Shown here piece after piece: positions 41,284-49,816 of a stretch of DNA of 50,144 nt. The notes below the pieces were generated by a model. It ran no database searches. It saw nothing but the letters and a program-made list of their open reading frames with translations, and was not told the DNA's origin. A program made the position numbers and the translations under genes. Each line of letters starts with the position of its first letter. The stretch's first letter is position 1. The stretch is from Pseudonocardia lacus (lineage in GTDB: Bacteria > Actinomycetota > Actinomycetes > Mycobacteriales > Pseudonocardiaceae): contig NZ_JAHDTH010000022.1 of NCBI RefSeq assembly GCF_018531445.1, positions 1 through 50,144 on the forward strand. Direction: 5' to 3'.

Positions 41284-44200
41284 TCACGCGGGCCGCAGCG
41301 CGACGATCCAGGCCGCCACGGCGCGGCCCTCGCTGATCGTCCACAGCTGGTTGCCGCTCGCGCCGGGCGTCGGCTGCGCGCGGTGCGCCTGCGACGCGAT
41401 CTGGGCTCCGGTGCTCTGCCAGGTCAGCGTCCAGCCCGGGGGCGGGGTGGTCTGCGGTGTGGAGCCGTTCGCCCCGAGCCCGCCGATCACCATGGCGCCC
41501 GGCGTCACCGTGGTCACCCCCGGCACGGTGATCGTGGTGGCGGTGGCGCTGAGGTTGGTGGAGCTGGCCACCGCCGTGTCGAGCGGGGTCGTCGGGCTCA
41601 CCCCGGTGAAGCGGGTGACGCCGCCGTTCCACTTCTGCGCGCTCGACGTCGTCCACGTCCAGCTGGTCGCACCGGCGTCGGCGGCGGTGACGACCCGGTA
41701 GTACCCGAACAGCGAAGCCTCGGCCGGGCGCAGTTGGGGCACGAACGACGTCCAGCCCGCGGGCGCGGTGACGGTGGGCCGGTTGTCCACGGTGAAGGTG
41801 GCCACCAGCAGGTCGCCGACCGCCGTGCCGGACGGCTTGGTCAGCGTGACCGAGGTCGTGGCCGGCACGGACACCCCTGTGGTCGATCCGGCCATCGCGA
41901 TCCCGGCCGGTGCCACCTGGACCGTCACCACCCGGCTGACCGGAGGGCTTGCGCCTGCGCCGTTGCCGGCCACCAGCGAGACGGTGTAGCTGCCGGGGGC
42001 CGCGAAGGTGTGCGAGGGATTCTGCTGGGTGGACGTGCCGCCGTCGCCGAAGTCCCACTCCCACTCGGTCGGCGCGCCCGTCGAGGTGTCGCTGAACTGG
42101 ATCGTCAACGGGTCGGACGGCGAGGGCGGCGCGTCGGTGAACGACGCGACCGGCGCCTGGGGTCCGGCCGGGCCGCCGGGGCGCAGGGCCGTCACCCAGG
42201 CGGCCACGGCGCGGCCCTCGCTGATCGTCCACACCTGCGCGCCGGTCGGGCCGGGCGCGGCCTGGGCCCGGTGGGCCTGCGAGGCGGCCTGGGCGCCGGT
42301 GCTCTGCCAGGTCAGCGTCCAGCCGGTCGGCGGGGTCGTCAATGGTGTGGTGCCGTTCGCCCCGAGCCCGCCGACCAGCAGCGCGCCCGGCGTCGCCGTG
42401 GTGACACTCGGCACGCTGACCGTGGTGGCCGTGGAGCTGAGGTTGGTCGCGCTGGACACCGTGGTGTCCAGCGGGGAGACCGGGTCGACGCCGGTGAAGC
42501 GGGTGACGCCGCCGTTCCACTTCTGCGCGGCCGACAGCGTCCAGGTCCAGCTGTTCGTGCCGGCGTCGGCCGCGGTGACCACGTGGTAGTAGCCGAACAG
42601 CGAGGCCTCGGCCGGGCGCAGGGCCGGGACGAACGAGGTCCAGCCCGCCGGTGCGGTCGCGACCGTCGGCCGGTTGTCGGCGGTGAACGTGGCCAGCAGG
42701 ACGTCGCCGACGGCGCTGCCGGTCGGCTTGGTGAGCACCACCGACGTCGTCGCGGGCAGCGACGTCGACGTGGTCGATCCGGCGACGGCGATCGCGGCGC
42801 CCTGGGCGGTCGCGTCGACCTCGTGGGTCACCGGTTCGCTGCTGCCCACCGCGTTGGTCGCGACGAGCGAGACGGTGTACTCGCCGGCGGCGAAGGTGTG
42901 CGACGGGTTCTGCTCGGTCGAGGTCGTGCCGTCGCCGAAGTCCCATGCCCACGACGTCGGGTTCTGCGTCGAGGCGTCGGTGAACTGCACGGTAAGCGGG
43001 GCGAGCCCGGAGGTCGGGGCGGCGGCGAACTCGGCCGTCGGTGCCTCGGTGGGCCCCGCGGCGCCTTCGACCGCGACGACCAGGGTGGCGGGCGGGCTCG
43101 CGCCGGCCGCGTTGGTGGCGGTGAGGGTCACGGTGAACTCGCCGGCCGCGGCGTAGGTGTGCGAGGGGTTCTGCTCGGTCGAGGTCGTCCCGTCGCCGAA
43201 GTCCCACGCCCACGACGTCGGGGTGCCGGTGGAAGTGTCGGTGAACTGCACCGACAGCGGGCCCGCCGGGCCCGGGGCCGTGGTGAAGGTCGCGGTGGGC
43301 ACCGGGGCGGGGGCCGTCACCGTCACGTTCTGGGTCGCCGGCGGGCTGGTGCCGGCGGCGTTGGTGGCCCGCAGCGTCACCGCGTACTGGCCGGGGGCCG
43401 CGTAGGTGTGCGACGGGTTCTCGTCGGTGGAGGTGGCGCCGTCGCCGAAGTCCCACGCCCAGGAGGTCGGGTTCTCCGCGGAGGTGTCGCTGAACTGCAC
43501 GGTCAGCGGGTCGTCGAGGGAGGGCTGGGAGGTGAAGCTCGCGGTCGGCGCGCTGGGCGCGACCGTGCCCAGCGCGATTTCGGCGTGGTAGTAGCGACGG
43601 GCGAACTGGTCGCTGGCGATGGCCACCAGGCCGGTGGCCGCGGTGACCGGGTCCTTCGTGGTGCTGACGTTGTTGATCAGCGCGCCGGGCGCGCTGATCA
43701 GCGTGTCGCCCTTGCCGGGTGGGAACGAGATGTTGCCCAGCGGTGCGCTCTTGTAGTACGCCTTGCCGCCGCTCTCGGTGGACTGCATGACGAACAGCAG
43801 CCCGTTGGTGGTGTCCAGGGCCAACTGGGGGCGGGTCAGGCCGTCGCCGACCGTCGCCGAGGTGGCGCTCGTCCAGGTGCCGGTGCTGCTGCGGGAGAGC
43901 ACCACGAGGCTGGGGTCGCTGTCGGGGTCGCTGCTGCTGTCGCCGCGCGAGGTCTTCAGGGCGGCGTGCACGCGGCCCTGGTCGTCGCCGGAGATGCTCT
44001 TGAGGTTGATGTGGTCGTCGACCAGCCGGGTGCCCGACAGCGGTGACTCCACCGTCCAGGCCGTGTCCGGGTCGCTGTCGAGGTGGACGGCGAACCGAAA
44101 CGATTTCGAGGCCTGGTCCGACCACATCACGCCGATCTTGCCGGGCATGGCGACCAGGGCGGAGATGTCGTCGGCGGCCACGTCGGTGTCGGCGCCGGTG

Positions 44201-44808
44201 ATCCGGAACGGCGCGGTCCACGTGGTGTCGGACGTCGTGGAGTGCGCGACGTAGACCTTGGAGCTGCGGGTGAAGGTGATCCACAGCCGGTCGAGGCTGT
44301 CCTTGTCGATCGTGGCCGACTCGGTGCCGCCCGACCCGGCCGGCGTCACCGGGTAGCCGGAGTCGCGGGAGAAGGTGCGCGGGCCGGCCGCGTAGGAGTA
44401 GCGGTAGAGGCGCACCTGGCCGCCACTGCCGCCGGTGCGGCTGATGACGTAGAGCTTGCCGTCGGTCCAGAGCGCGTCGCCGGTGCTGGCCGCGCGCTCG
44501 TCGACGACCGTGCCGGTGTCGCGCCAGGTGTGGTTCGCCATCAGTTCGTAGACGTTGACGGTGCCGGTCGGCGTCACCATGAGCGCCCACCACGAGCCGT
44601 CGTGGAACCAGAGCTTGCTCTGCGGCTTGTCGGCCGTCGCCGCGCTGGCGCCGCTGCCGTACTGGTGGCCGGGGTAGCTCGTCGGCGGGCCGGGGGCGGC
44701 GTGGGCGGCCGTGGCGCCCAGCGGCACGAGCCCGACGACGAGGGCGACGAGCGCGCCGAGCCGGGCGAGGCGCCGGCGCAAGGACGGGCGCCGGGGTGGG
44801 ACGGCCAT
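41284..44808 (-). CDS. Large secreted protein with beta-propeller-like part, four PKD domains and two repeated modules
   Basis: About 1174 residues. A signal peptide (basic RRPSLRRRLARL, hydrophobic core, cleavage near A-H-A at 37) is followed by a beta-rich N-terminal part (about 40-430, with many ...W...D...D... blades, sialidase-like or propeller-like). Four PKD domains carry the WDFGDG signature at about residues 453, 535, 621 and 916. Two near-identical modules of about 200 residues (about 670-870 and 963-1174), each containing RPAEASLFGYY, KWNGGVTRFTGV and ending WTISEGRAVAAW...ALRP, are a beta-sandwich type common in secreted actinobacterial proteins. Probably a cell-surface or matrix protein binding the EPS. 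ATG 44808 with GGAAGG upstream is preferred. Confidence 0.85.
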   Translation of the reverse strand: MAVPPRRPSLRRRLARLGALVALVVGLVPLGATAAHAAPGPPTSYPGHQYGSGASAATADKPQSKLWFHDGSWWALMVTPTGTVNVYELMANHTWRDTGTVVDERAASTGDALWTDGKLYVISRTGGSGGQVRLYRYSYAAGPRTFSRDSGYPVTPAGSGGTESATIDKDSLDRLWITFTRSSKVYVAHSTTSDTTWTAPFRITGADTDVAADDISALVAMPGKIGVMWSDQASKSFRFAVHLDSDPDTAWTVESPLSGTRLVDDHINLKSISGDDQGRVHAALKTSRGDSSSDPDSDPSLVVLSRSSTGTWTSATSATVGDGLTRPQLALDTTNGLLFVMQSTESGGKAYYKSAPLGNISFPPGKGDTLISAPGALINNVSTTKDPVTAATGLVAIASDQFARRYYHAEIALGTVAPSAPTASFTSQPSLDDPLTVQFSDTSAENPTSWAWDFGDGATSTDENPSHTYAAPGQYAVTLRATNAAGTSPPATQNVTVTAPAPVPTATFTTAPGPAGPLSVQFTDTSTGTPTSWAWDFGDGTTSTEQNPSHTYAAAGEFTVTLTATNAAGASPPATLVVAVEGAAGPTEAPTAEFAAAPTSGLAPLTVQFTDASTQNPTSWAWDFGDGTTSTEQNPSHTFAAGEYTVSLVATNAVGSSEPVTHEVDATAQGAAIAVAGSTTSTSLPATTSVVLTKPTGSAVGDVLLATFTADNRPTVATAPAGWTSFVPALRPAEASLFGYYHVVTAADAGTNSWTWTLSAAQKWNGGVTRFTGVDPVSPLDTTVSSATNLSSTATTVSVPSVTTATPGALLVGGLGANGTTPLTTPPTGWTLTWQSTGAQAASQAHRAQAAPGPTGAQVWTISEGRAVAAWVTALRPGGPAGPQAPVASFTDAPPSPSDPLTIQFSDTSTGAPTEWEWDFGDGGTSTQQNPSHTFAAPGSYTVSLVAGNGAGASPPVSRVVTVQVAPAGIAMAGSTTGVSVPATTSVTLTKPSGTAVGDLLVATFTVDNRPTVTAPAGWTSFVPQLRPAEASLFGYYRVVTAADAGATSWTWTTSSAQKWNGGVTRFTGVSPTTPLDTAVASSTNLSATATTITVPGVTTVTPGAMVIGGLGANGSTPQTTPPPGWTLTWQSTGAQIASQAHRAQPTPGASGNQLWTISEGRAVAAWIVALRPA

Positions 44809-44963
44809 GGGGAGGACCTTCCGATGTGCTGGGGATGTCGATGCCCGGATCGGGGCCCGGGGACCTGGTGATGTCGCGGTCCGCATGCGATCCATTACGC
44901 AAGGTGGCCAGCGACGAGGTGTGGGTGGGGTGGGCGCGGGGTCGCCCTACCGCGGGACGGTCG

Positions 44964-46043
44964 TCAGCGGGTCACCGACCCGAGTTGGTCGTCCGGGTGG
45001 CGGTCGGCGTAGACGCCGACGCGGTCGTCGCGCAGGGCGGACCACAGCTCGGCGGCCTGCTGGTCGTCGAGGTAGACGACCGCCTGCTCCCCCTCGTGGC
45101 CGAACCCGGCCACCGGGGCGCGCAGGAACGTGATCGCGTGCGGCCGCAGGCCGCTCATCTCGATCGCGAGCGAGCGTAGGCCGCCGTTGGTGAGGGTGTC
45201 GTCGACGCTGACCGAGCGGGTGGTCGCGTCGAGCAGCGCGTAGAGGCCGACCGGATCGGTGAGCATCCCCGACGACGAGGCCTGCGTGAGCAGCGCCCGC
45301 AGTGCGGCCTGCTGGCGCTGGGCGCGGTCCAGGTCGCCGCCGGGCAGGCCCTCCCGCTGCCGGACGAACGCCAGCGCCTGCTCGCCGTCGAGGAAGTTCA
45401 CGCCCTGGCGGAAGTCGACGCCGTCGTGGCTCGTCGGCGCGGACACGGACACGTAGATGCCGCCGACGGCGTCGACCATCGCCCGGAACCCGGCGAAGTC
45501 GATGACCGCGAAGTGGTCGACGCGCACACCCGTCACCTGTTCGACGGTCTGCACGAGCAGGCTCGGCCCGCCGAACGCGTACGCCGCGTTGATCTTGTTC
45601 GGCCCGTGGCCGGGGATCTCCACCCAGCTGTCGCGCGGGATCGACACGACCGACGCGGCCGTGCCGTCGGGCCGCACGCGGGCCAGCATGAGGACGTCGC
45701 TGCGCCCGGCCGCGGGCTCGGTGGCGGCGGCTCCGGTCGTCGGGTCGTCGGAGCGCGTGTCGGTGCCGACGAGCAGGAAGGTGGTGGCCCCGGTGGCCGG
45801 CGGACGGCTCGCCTCGTCGAGCGGGACGAACACCCCGGGGACCCGCGCGATGTTGCCGGCCAGCTTCTCGGCGACCACGAACACCGCCCCGGCCGCGGCG
45901 GCCAGCAGCACCAGCACCGCGATCACGACCCCGACCAGCACCCGCCGGCTGCGTCGCGCGCGCCGCGCGGGGGGAACGGGGGCAACGTCCTGCGGAACTG
46001 CTGTGCTCTGCTCGCTCATGGTCTCCGAGCTCTGCTCGCTCAT
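44964..46043 (-). CDS. LCP (LytR-CpsA-Psr) family protein
   Basis: A 359-residue protein with one N-terminal membrane helix (about residues 34-60, preceded by RRARRSRR) and the LCP domain: FLLVGTDTRSDD, GRSDVLMLARVRPDGTAASVVSIPRDSWVEIPG, KINAAYAFGG, and LDGEQALAFVRQREGLPGGDLDRAQRQQ, with the conserved Arg and Asp residues that bind the polyprenyl-pyrophosphate substrate. LCP enzymes attach wall teichoic acids, arabinogalactan or capsule to peptidoglycan. The first residues are a tandem duplication (MSEQSSET, then MSEQSTAV), so two ATG starts are equally plausible (46043 or 46019). One copy of the 18-bp box is 81 bp upstream. Confidence 0.9.
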   Translation of the reverse strand: MSEQSSETMSEQSTAVPQDVAPVPPARRARRSRRVLVGVVIAVLVLLAAAAGAVFVVAEKLAGNIARVPGVFVPLDEASRPPATGATTFLLVGTDTRSDDPTTGAAATEPAAGRSDVLMLARVRPDGTAASVVSIPRDSWVEIPGHGPNKINAAYAFGGPSLLVQTVEQVTGVRVDHFAVIDFAGFRAMVDAVGGIYVSVSAPTSHDGVDFRQGVNFLDGEQALAFVRQREGLPGGDLDRAQRQQAALRALLTQASSSGMLTDPVGLYALLDATTRSVSVDDTLTNGGLRSLAIEMSGLRPHAITFLRAPVAGFGHEGEQAVVYLDDQQAAELWSALRDDRVGVYADRHPDDQLGSVTR

Positions 46044-46123
46044 GGGTCTTCGACCCCGGTCCGGTGTCGCGTCACCTGCTGTCTCCGCGACGTCACGGCG
46101 CTCGTTAGCCCGCCGGACCTGCA

Positions 46124-46141
46124 GTCATCACCCTTGATGAG
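46124..46141. promoter_or_regulatory. Fifth 18-bp inverted-repeat operator
   Basis: GTCATCACCCTTGATGAG has the same TCATCA-N4-TGA(C/T)GA form as the four boxes at 31842-31980. It lies 81 bp upstream of the LCP gene start (46043), in the gap before the phosphatase gene's end (46200). A perfect dyad with arms TCATCA and TGATGA. Confidence 0.7.
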
Positions 46142-46199
46142 GTTCGACCGACCCCGCCCCGGATGCGGATCGTGGTGTGCGCGGGCGCGGGAGCGCTGG

Positions 46200-46832
46200 T
46201 CAGCGACCGGCCGTGGGGCGGGTGGTCCGCAGGGGCGGCGCGACGACGTCGACGACGGTCTGCACGGCCCGCCGGATGAGCTCCGCCGCCTCGTGGTGGG
46301 CCTGCGCCGGGCGCCCCATCGGGTCGGGGACGCTGTCGTCGTCGGGCGGGGGCAGCGTGCCGCGCCGGTTCCGCACGGCGTCGACCAGCGCGCGCATCCG
46401 CGCGGTCGGTCCGCCGTGCAACTCGGTGGGCGCGACCGTGGCGGCCAGCCTGGCGAACTCGCGCACGCTGAACGCGGTGGCCAGCGCGGCCGGGTTCAGC
46501 CTCAGCGCGGACGAGCGGTGGCGCGTGCTCGCGCCGAGCACGAGGTCGGCCTCGGCCAGCATCTCCGGGCGCAGCTGGCGGGCGGTGAAGCCGGCCGCGA
46601 CGGTCGTGTCGAGGTGCCACGGCGCCAGCTCGGCGCGGGAGAGCGGGTCCATCGCCGCGCCGACCACCGCTCGGACGCCTGCGCTTCGCACGTCGAACGC
46701 CGCGGCCGCGCGGCCGCCGAGCCGCCCGACGAGCAGGTGCCGGGTGAGGATCTCCGCGAACGGCGATCGGCAGACGTTGCCGGTGCAGACGAACAGCAGC
46801 CGGAACGTGTCGTGCTCCCCCACGGCGGGCAT
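46200..46832 (-). CDS. Low-molecular-weight protein tyrosine phosphatase
   Basis: About 210 residues with the P-loop FVCTGNVCRSPF: nucleophile Cys16, then Arg22 (C-x5-R), and the general acid in V-P-D-P-M-G-R-P at about residue 170. It is longer than the usual 150 residues because of inserts between helices. In EPS loci such enzymes dephosphorylate the Wzc-type tyrosine kinase (here 32138-33631). ATG 46832 is preferred because homology starts at about residue 9; upstream in-frame GTG at 46862 is possible. It ends 39 bp after the LuxR-type gene's stop, so these may form one transcript. Confidence 0.88.
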   Translation of the reverse strand: MPAVGEHDTFRLLFVCTGNVCRSPFAEILTRHLLVGRLGGRAAAAFDVRSAGVRAVVGAAMDPLSRAELAPWHLDTTVAAGFTARQLRPEMLAEADLVLGASTRHRSSALRLNPAALATAFSVREFARLAATVAPTELHGGPTARMRALVDAVRNRRGTLPPPDDDSVPDPMGRPAQAHHEAAELIRRAVQTVVDVVAPPLRTTRPTAGR

Positions 46833-46871
46833 CCTCGCGCCCGCGGCGGCCGCGCCGCCCACGGGGGCGGT

Positions 46872-47510
46872 TCAGACGGTTCGCGCGCCGAGCTGGCGGT
46901 ACAGCTCGGCCGCCCGGGTGTGCGAGTTGACCTCGAGCTTCTTGAGGATCGAACGGATGTGGGTGCGCACGGTCGTGATCGACAGGAACAGCTGCCCGGA
47001 GATCTCCGACGGCCGCCGCCCGGCGGCCAGGTGCACCAGCACTTCGCGCTCCCGGCCGGTGAGCCGGTCGAGCCGCTCGCGCAGCCGGTCGGCGGTCTCC
47101 CGGTGCTCGTCGTGGATGCGCAGCCATTCGCGGCGCTGCTCGTCGGTCATCATCGGGCGACCGGCAAGCGCGGCGTCCAACGCGGCGACGAACGCGGCGA
47201 ACGAGGACGTCTCCGGCAACCACCCTCCCGCCCCGGCGGCCACCGCGGCGGCGGCCAGGCGCGGGGCCCGGTCGGCGCCGATGGCGAGCACCACCCAGCC
47301 GGCGGCGACCGCTCGGGCCACGACCTCAACGCCGCGCTCGTCGAGGGCCACCACCAGCACCCCGCGCGAGCCCGTCACGAGCCGCGCTCCCAACGCGTCC
47401 TGCGTCGCGACCCGCTCGACCGTGTGGCGGCGGGCCCGCAGGGCCACGACCATCGCCGTCACCAGCATGTCGGTGCGGCCCAGCACGACGACCGGTGGTC
47501 GCTCGGGCAT
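46872..47510 (-). CDS. LuxR-type regulator with degenerate receiver-like domain (EPS regulator 2)
   Basis: A 212-residue paralogue of the regulator at 29465-30136: VVVLGRTDMLVTAMVVALRA, GVLVVALDERGV, VLAIGADRAP in the N-terminal alpha/beta half, without the expected acidic pocket; helix-turn-helix GREREVLVHLAAGRRPSEISG then SITTVRTHIRSILKKLEVNS at about residues 145-200. ATG 47510 starts near the palindrome GGGCG-TTAT-CGCCC (47567-47580), a possible operator. It stands at the far end of the EPS locus and precedes the phosphatase gene, so it is a candidate to control or sense EPS. Confidence 0.87.
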   Translation of the reverse strand: MPERPPVVVLGRTDMLVTAMVVALRARRHTVERVATQDALGARLVTGSRGVLVVALDERGVEVVARAVAAGWVVLAIGADRAPRLAAAAVAAGAGGWLPETSSFAAFVAALDAALAGRPMMTDEQRREWLRIHDEHRETADRLRERLDRLTGREREVLVHLAAGRRPSEISGQLFLSITTVRTHIRSILKKLEVNSHTRAAELYRQLGARTV

Positions 47511-47842
47511 CTGCAGTCCACCCTCCGTTCACTCGGTAGTGGGAGTCCAGTCGCCGCCGATGAGTCGGGCGTTATCGCCCAACTGCGATTCGACCGGACA
47601 AACCGGCGGATTCCGGGCACGACGATCTCCGGATCGGCGCCGCTACCTGCGACGACACCATCCCGGCCAGCCGGTCGCGCTCCTCGTCCGACCGGCGCTG
47701 CGCGGCTCCGGGGGCGTGTCGAGATGCACCGGCGCCGGCCAACGCGCCATTCGGACGTTCTGCGATCGGGTAGTCGCTGCACGTGTCCGACCGTTAGCGG
47801 CCGGCGACCACATCCACACGTTCGCCGATGTCCGGCGGTGCG
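47511..47842. promoter_or_regulatory. Intergenic region with short palindrome
   Basis: This 332-bp gap between two leftward genes has the inverted repeat GGGCG (47567-47571) and CGCCC (47576-47580) with loop TTAT, 57 bp upstream of the LuxR-type gene. A half-box GCCGATGAG at about 47555 resembles half of the 18-bp EPS boxes. I see no gene in it. Confidence 0.35.
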
Positions 47843-48265
47843 TCAGTCCCGCTTGTAGCTGAACAGGTCCGGCCCGAACCACACCCCGAGCGTCTCCACG
47901 CCGTCGGCCGCGACGTACTCCCACCGCCCGAGCTGGGTGCTGCCCCCGTCGAAGTGCGCGATGAAATCGGCGCCGTTGCTGACCATGACCCCGCTCTGCG
48001 CGGGCGGCTGCCCGTCCGCGCCGCGCGCGAACCGGCCCCGCTCGTTGACGTAGAGGTACTCGGTGGTGGCACCGTTCCGCCCGCCCAGCCAGTTGCCGAC
48101 GACCTCGGCGGGGACGTTGCCCTCCACGAGCTGGGTCGCTTCGACGGTGGGGACCGCGGAGGGGCCACCGGCGCCGGCACCGATCTGGGTGCTGTTGCCG
48201 CAGGCGGTCACGGCGGCCGAGGCGAGCGCGAGCCCGACCAGCCGGCGGATGAGGGCGGAGGACAC
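47843..48265 (-). CDS. Small lipoprotein, hypothetical
   Basis: A 140-residue protein from GTG 48265 (signal ALIRRLVGLALASAAVTACG, Cys about residue 19) to a strand-rich mature part with NWLGGRNGATTEYLYVNERG and RWEYVAADGVETLGVWFGPDLFSYKRD, a lipocalin-like or similar small beta fold: GVMVSNGADFIAHFDGGSTQLGRWEY. No clear family. The gene stands alone, apparently outside the EPS operon. Confidence 0.65.
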   Translation of the reverse strand: MSSALIRRLVGLALASAAVTACGNSTQIGAGAGGPSAVPTVEATQLVEGNVPAEVVGNWLGGRNGATTEYLYVNERGRFARGADGQPPAQSGVMVSNGADFIAHFDGGSTQLGRWEYVAADGVETLGVWFGPDLFSYKRD

Positions 48266-48439
48266 GGTGAGGGCTCCGAATCTGCGTCGCGGCGTCGGTA
48301 CGCGCACCGGCGACCCCGACCTCCTGCCCGTGCACGCGTTGGAGCTGCACAAAGTAGCGGCGCCGCCACCCCCCTGAAGATCACCTGCGGGCCCTGGCCG
48401 GAACCCGCCAACCGGCTGTGCGATGACCTGGCGTCGGCC

Positions 48440-48525
48440 GCGGCCAGGAACGAGTTGGCCGCGGTCTTCACCAACTCCGCGGTGGCGTGGTCGAGGCAGC
48501 CGCAGCCGATGACCGAGAGCTTCAC
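48440..48525 (-). pseudogene. Remnant of a UDP-glucose dehydrogenase gene
   Basis: From GTG 48525 the frame reads KLSVIGCGCL (the exact start of many UDP-glucose dehydrogenases: K-L-S-V-I-G-C-G-Y-L-G) then jumps directly to DHATAELVKTAANSFLA, which is the family's mid-protein segment (ATAELVK.AANAFLA) about 200 residues downstream. The rest of the protein is absent, and the downstream frame is unrelated. This is an internal deletion relic of a second dehydrogenase, different from the intact gene at 38868-40223. Confidence 0.75.
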
Positions 48526-48585
48526 ACGCGCACCTCATGGGTAGTGACGATTGGTACTCATGACGTCGCTCAGCGTCGCCACCCG

Positions 48586-48843
48586 TTACTCCGCCACGAC
48601 CTTCGCCCGCGACCGCGCCGCCAGCACCCGCCCGTCGCAGGCCGCTCCGTCGACGAACCAGCTGATCGTCGACCTCGTGCCCAGCTCACCGACGGTGAAC
48701 CGGGTGACCGCCGTCCCCCGCACCCCGATGTCGCTGCTGCGCGTCCCGGCGTACGCCTCGGCGCGACGTTGATCGGGGAACACCGCCTCGGCGAACGTCG
48801 CCCCGGCGTCCTTCAGCACGTGCACCGCCCACACCTGAGTCAT
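48586..48843 (-). CDS. Hypothetical small protein, about 85 residues
   Basis: Starting at ATG 48843 the frame reads TQVWAVHVLKDAGATFAEAV, then FPDQRRAEAYAGTRSSDIGV, VTRFTVGELGTRSTISWFVDG, a mixed alpha/beta small protein of the sort often annotated as DUF7336-like. No strong ribosome site is visible. It is divergent from the XRE/DUF5753 gene at 48957. Confidence 0.45.
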   Translation of the reverse strand: MTQVWAVHVLKDAGATFAEAVFPDQRRAEAYAGTRSSDIGVRGTAVTRFTVGELGTRSTISWFVDGAACDGRVLAARSRAKVVAE

Positions 48844-48956
48844 GGAAGACAACGCTTCACAGCCGAATCGGCGCCTTGTGCTCCCACATCGCAAATCCCA
48901 GATGGTCGGACCCGCGTGCCACGATCTGTGACAGTGACGACACGGAGAGCGGACTG

Positions 48957-49802
48957 GTGGAACCGAGGAACGGATCAGTCGTACGGCGGCGACAGCTCGC
49001 CCGCCAGCTGCGCGTGCTGCGCGAGCGGGCCGGGCTGACGCTGGAGGCCGCCGCGCCGCAGCTGGACTGGTCGGCGAGCAAGTTGAGCCGGATCGAGAAC
49101 GCGCAGCAGCAGATCGACGTGCACGGCGTGCGGTCGATGCTCGACCTCTACCGCGTGCTGGCCGACGACTGGGACGAGATCCTCGACCTGTGTCGGGAGT
49201 CGCGGCAGAAGGGCTGGTGGCGGGCGTACGGGCTGGGCGACGACGCGTACGTGGGCTTCGAGAACGAGGCCACGGCCGTCTCCGACTTCACCCTGTCCTA
49301 CGTGCCCGGCCTGTTGCAGACCGCCGAGTACGCGCGCGCCGTCCTCAAGACCGTCGAGATGCGCCGCAACCGCCAGCACCTGTCGAACTTCGTCGCCGTT
49401 CGGGTGATCCGCCAGCAGCGGCTGACCTCGACCGAGCACCCCCTGCGGCTCGACACCGTGATCGACGAGGCCGCGCTGCACCGGATCGTCGGCAGCAAGC
49501 GAATCCACTCGGCCCAGCTGCGCCGCTTGATCGACGCGGCCGACCTCGACACCGTCAACCTGCAGGTCCTGCCCGCTTCGATCGGTGCCCACGCCGCGAT
49601 GACCTCCCCGTTCACGGTCCTCCGGTTCGAGGGCATCGGCGAGCCGGACATGGCCTACGTCGAGCACACCTTCGGCTCCTTGATCATCGAGAAGGATGCC
49701 GAGGTCAAGCGAGCTAGACTCCTCTTCGACCGGCTGCGGTCAGATGCGCTCAGTCCCGCCGACTCGATCGCCCTGATCAGGCAGCTCGCCGAGAGGACCT
49801 GA
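48957..49802 (+). CDS. Helix-turn-helix XRE regulator with DUF5753
   Basis: About 281 residues, the standard length. XRE helix-turn-helix (LARQLRVLRERAGLTLEAAA, then SASKLSRIENAQQQI, residues about 12-65) followed by DUF5753 (FTLSYVPGLLQTAEYARAV at about 110-130, and DMAYVEHTFGSLIIE near residue 240). GTG 48957 is chosen as it has GGAGAG nearby and matches family length; a longer frame begins at 48876. It is followed 14 bp downstream by its DUF397 partner with a good ribosome site. This is the second such pair in the window. Confidence 0.88.
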   Translation: MEPRNGSVVRRRQLARQLRVLRERAGLTLEAAAPQLDWSASKLSRIENAQQQIDVHGVRSMLDLYRVLADDWDEILDLCRESRQKGWWRAYGLGDDAYVGFENEATAVSDFTLSYVPGLLQTAEYARAVLKTVEMRRNRQHLSNFVAVRVIRQQRLTSTEHPLRLDTVIDEAALHRIVGSKRIHSAQLRRLIDAADLDTVNLQVLPASIGAHAAMTSPFTVLRFEGIGEPDMAYVEHTFGSLIIEKDAEVKRARLLFDRLRSDALSPADSIALIRQLAERT

Positions 49803-49816
49803 ACAGGAGGCGCGCC

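Noticed and set aside
40259..44902. A 1547-codon open frame on the minus strand spanning the PKD gene
   Set aside because: Only its last 321 codons (the GH6-like gene) look like protein; the rest is a low-complexity shadow of the PKD gene in another frame.
48536..48561. Imperfect dyad CATGGGTA...TACTCATG before the dehydrogenase remnant
   Set aside because: Short arms with a mismatch, no second copy and no clear gene under its control.
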